A stretch of DNA of 62,000 nucleotides, from contig CAIIXF020000007.1 of the NCBI GenBank assembly GCA_903813345.2, positions 12,444,714-12,506,713 of the forward strand. Direction: 5' to 3'. Positions 58,446 through 62,000 of this stretch are shown piece after piece. The position numbers were made by a program, and so were the translations under genes. Position 1 is the stretch's first letter. Each line of letters opens with the position of its first letter. The notes below the pieces were generated by a model, which had not been told where the DNA came from, did no database searches, and worked only from the letters and a program-made list of their open reading frames with translations. Source of the stretch: Owenia fusiformis. Taxonomy: Eukaryota; Annelida; Polychaeta; Sabellida; Oweniidae.

Positions 58446-60721
58446 CTAACAGAGTATTAATGTTAAAAATAACACAATAATGGCCAACTTGGTAGAGTAG
58501 AATGTGCTAATACCACTCGACATTTCTAGATCACCGTATAGTTTCAATGATTTACCTCTGTTGACATTATTTCTTGTCGTTAAGTTTTTGTTTAACTGGT
58601 GAAAATCTGGCACATCAATAATTTGGGTCTTTTTAGAAATCTTGATTTTATCCTCGTATTTTCGCCTTAAAGCATTGTCAGAAGAAGACATTTCTTCAAT
58701 CCATTCATGATCGTATTCAAAATCATAATCAAATACCTCCTCTTCTGGTGACTGAATCTGTCGATTGTCCACATAATTCTCATAATTTTTCATGTTACCA
58801 AGTCTCTGCGCGATATCTGGTTTAGGGCTTAGACCTATTTGTTCCTTTCCCCGATTGAATTGATTTCGCCTGCGTGAGACTATTTTCTGTTGAGGAAGTA
58901 CAGTTTTGCGCAGCGGAGTGATACGCTTCCTATCCATCATTTGAGGTAGTTTCTGAGACGATGGGGCAGGGTTAACTCGCTGTCCTCTGTGGCCATTTGC
59001 TTGGTGATTTCCTAGAAGTGCTTGGGGTAACTTTGGCTTTGAAATTGGTGCATTTGGTAACTTTGGCTTTGCAAAAGGCATGCCCTGCGGTCTTATGTTA
59101 TCTCCTATTTTTCTTTTCATCTCGCTCATGTCATTTCTGCGTTCCTGATTCGCCTTACGTTGTGCATTACGTATTACGTCGCCAAGATAGGGAGGCGGTT
59201 TGACAAGGGCGCTTTGTTGTCTTGACGGGGGTGGCTCTGGGGCATTAACAGGACTCGCAACTTGAACTGAAGGTTGGGGTAGTGTTCGTAATTTTTTGGG
59301 AATGGGATACGTCTTACCAGGGCCACCTCTTTTCTCTATTGGTATTGGCTCAATAGGTTTGGCGCCAATTGCAACATCCGAACAACCATAGAACTCCTCC
59401 TGGCCTCCACAACCTATGCACTCGGTCCCATCTGCGTCTTGACCCCATGAATTTCCTGAAATGAATATCACAAAGCCAACATAAAAACTTGTATTTGGCA
59501 GCGGATGCAAACAGAAAATACATTTATATTTCTCGAGGCTTGACACAGGATAGTGTACTTTACGATGCATCTAAAATAGATACTAGACTATATGAATTGT
59601 ATCGAAACACGCAAACCTGAGTGGTACTTCCATTGGAGGACACATTGGCTGCATCTTAAATTTCTAGGCAGCTGAACAAGAAGCTGGATGTTGCTCCATT
59701 CCTGCATGATTTCAAACCTATGACCGGGTCTTGTGCGTCCATCTGGCCCTGAGATGACGTTCAATGGATGAGCGTTCAAGCACTTCTGGGTTATAGGTTT
59801 ATATGGGTTGTTGTTCGGACATATTTTGAACTCCATCCAACCTTTGTGATTGGCCGACATGTCTATTGTGACATTTATTCTGGCACCTGGTTGGTACGTC
59901 CTTGTTATAATTCCATTAGCGTACTTTCCACCTGCCTCATTCTCTCTTGGGCCTTCGAAAGCATCACCACATAGTCCACAAAGACCTCCTAATACATCCC
60001 ATTGATGCTGCAAATAGAGCCCAAATTAAGTTTTGGCAACAGAAAGTCCCCTTCTTGATCGGTTTTATTTAGCTTGTAATTTCTGCCGATTAAAAGAATG
60101 ATCTGTGTCATTAATTATTGTAATGACGGAACACATTTAAGATTCAACCATCAACAGACTTTAACACACTATCAAATGAAGACTTCTATTTGCCAAACTT
60201 ATGAGTGTATCCATTCAAATCAATTCTCACATTGATAAATGAATGCATATAGCTCAGTCATTTGATGGTGAAAGTCATCGATTTTTGGATGTAAATCTAT
60301 TCAAGTGTGGTGAAATCTAGGATCGTACATACCATAAGACATTGAGTAACTTTAAATTGAGTATAAACATTTGAAAATACGTTGTACCAATTGAACTAAA
60401 TATATTTGGGTAGTTTTCTTTTAACAGTTTGATTCAATGGTGTTAAAAAATGATGCCAAGTACTGCAAAACAACCCAATGAGAGACAAAGGCCATGACTT
60501 CCAAATGCAATTGTAACAGAATTCAACCTGAACATGTCGGCCAATATTGAACTTACAGCTTTTCCACCACAATACAGCGCATTGTCGTCATAATTTTCCG
60601 GATTTGGGAACCCATATTTCCACATAGAAGAACGTGATGGGGGTTCTATAAGTCGTCCGTGTCCAAACACTAACTCTAAACAGGTCGCAAAGAAGACTGT
60701 GAATCCGATCCATGGCGCCAT
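58446..60721 (-). CDS. AA15-type lytic polysaccharide monooxygenase with long tail
   Basis: Exons 60721-60557, 60007-59617 and 59455-58446 (phases 0 and 1), 521 residues. Copper enzyme that cleaves chitin or cellulose by oxidation outside the cell. Signal peptide 1-20 ends exactly before HGRLIEPPSRSSMWKYGF, so His21 is the N-terminal histidine of the copper brace; the second is probably His109 in SANHKGWMEF. Family blocks: NYDDNALYCGG, CGLCGD, GPRENEAGGKYANGII, CSQCVLQWKY, CIGCGGQEEF and CSDVAIGA; F207-Y208 holds the axial position. After about 216 comes a 280-residue Pro/Arg/Lys-rich disordered tail, an acidic patch (DYDFEYDHEW) and a C-terminal hydrophobic segment (LAIIVLFLTLILC) ending at the stop, suggesting a GPI or membrane anchor. 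Catalytic-domain assignment is firm; substrate and anchoring are inferred. Confidence 0.93.
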
Positions 60722-62000
60722 ATTGTTTAATACACAAGTAATATTTAGTTAAACTTTACATATTAATTCAATGTTTATCTCCATCTTGACAATGAACATT
60801 TTGCTCAATTATTTTTTTAAGAATTCCTTAATTTGATCATTCTTAAAACTGTTTCCACATTCTATATTGTATAACATGCAGCAATAGCTATAGCAAAGTG
60901 AGCATGTGAATTTTGCTGTAGGTCTTTTCCAACCATTCCTAATTTGAACATATTAGGGCAATATTGACTAATTGGACACAATTAATTTGGCAATCGTTTA
61001 GGTAGATTGCAACTGATAATGATAACCAAAAACAAGTGCAGATTGTTCAATATATCTTCTCTTTGGTCTTTTCTCTTTTGAGCTTGTGTTTACATATTTA
61101 ATTATTTGATAACATAAAATTAAAAATCTGTAATACCCTGTAGCCATACATATTGATTAATTAATTAACATAAAAGCGAGAAATCAAAATGTTGAAAATG
61201 GAAAGCCCGTATTGAAATAAATTGTATTTTGTTAAACAGACATCGCAACAGTCTTGTTTCAATATCTCATCAAGAATAGCCTTTCTTCAAATGCTAAGAA
61301 ACAACCCATGTCGATTAAAAGAAACATATATGTACAGGGTAACCAGAACATTTTACTCGTGATTCATTATATTTCACTATGGCTCTAGTGAAGTCCAGTT
61401 TGTATCTTTCTACACTGGCATACATACTTACATTGAATAGATAGATTATAAGCAAGGTAGAGTCCATCCCCCGAATGCAAGGTTCCAGACGTCATCCACT
61501 AAGTTCTTTTCCTTCTGGAGGCCTGTTTTCGGTAGAGTCGGGTAGAGTCATTACACCATATAAAACCGGATCTCACCAATTGTGCTTCCTTTGACAAATT
61601 ATTTAAAATATCCAAACATCGCCTTTGTTATATCATGCGAGGACACCTCACGAATAATGGGTATGAAAGCAATTCAGAAATAAATTGCTTATTTGGAAAA
61701 TAATGTACACGTCTACAAGAAAGATGAACCATGCTTAAAACCTCTTTTTAAAACTCGCAAGGGTATAGCTTGACTGAAAATACATTAACCTTAACTCGAA
61801 GAGTCTAACTTCAGTATATCTATATGGAAGGAAAAAGAGGATTCCATGGTTCATAACAACATTGTTTAACAATGGATCATGAATGCTATATTTGGGTCAC
61901 CTTGTAGGATTAATTAAATATACGAATATGGAAGGAAAATTGATGTGACCTGTCAAATGACGCTTAAAAGATAAGCTACAGAAGAATAACCAGGAAATCA
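60722..62000. other. 5' flank of LPMO gene, no gene seen
   Basis: No supported exon. 61327-61910 may be a MITE: TACAGGGTAACCAGAA near the left end and the complement of TACAAGGTGACCCAAA near the right end are related, with ATTCAT nearby in each, but the arms diverge quickly. No clear TATA box upstream of 60721. Confidence 0.45.

Noticed and set aside
61327-61910. Mariner-type MITE upstream of the LPMO gene
   Set aside because: Ends are only loosely complementary and the arms diverge within about 20 bases; kept as a remark only.

Overview
The window is 62 kb of AT-rich, intron-bearing animal DNA with one 500-base run of N (25001-25500). Spliced genes with GT-AG introns, class A GPCR, PAN/Apple, collagen and AA15 LPMO sequences, and many non-autonomous DNA transposons point to a marine invertebrate. 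Lophotrochozoan (mollusc, annelid or brachiopod) is my best guess, by inference only; no species is identified.

Layout. 1-24.7 kb holds no gene I can support. It is a repeat landscape: a transposon nested three deep with two target-site duplications visible (5696-12056), a telomere-like stretch beside an inverted minisatellite (13.47-13.77 kb), AGTACT-rich and mariner-type MITEs (14.6-16.2 kb), and a long-TIR element (17.5-20.9 kb) carrying a broken copy of a CXC-motif protein gene. 24.8-27.2 kb, minus strand, holds a rhodopsin-family GPCR cut by the N gap and a small mucin-like, probably GPI-anchored protein.

28.8-40.5 kb, plus strand, is a modular locus. Three successive units each have a signal-peptide exon and a large exon with a six-cysteine domain resembling a chitin-binding peritrophin-A domain, followed by a His/Lys/Asp-rich tail. 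All three large exons end in a phase-1 donor. Downstream lie phase-1 exons for a linker, a PAN domain, a Gln-rich repeat, a second PAN domain and two alternative C-termini. 43.9-47.9 kb is a related nine-exon gene with the same six-cysteine domain, a TTAAP mucin stalk and four PAN domains. 49.7-55.7 kb appears to be a chimera: a collagen-like exon joined in frame to a partial duplicate of the last three exons of the previous gene, with introns and 3' UTR full of transposons. 58.4-60.7 kb, minus strand, encodes a secreted or membrane-tethered AA15 lytic polysaccharide monooxygenase.

Together the protein-coding half looks like a cluster for extracellular, probably chitin-based matrix: chitin-binding-like domains, PAN adhesion domains, a collagen stalk, His-rich metal-binding tails and a copper enzyme that cuts chitin or cellulose. 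Every plus-strand intron of this cluster is phase 1, which suits exon shuffling and alternative splicing. Exon boundaries were read by eye from splice motifs, phase and homology between copies; no transcript evidence was available.
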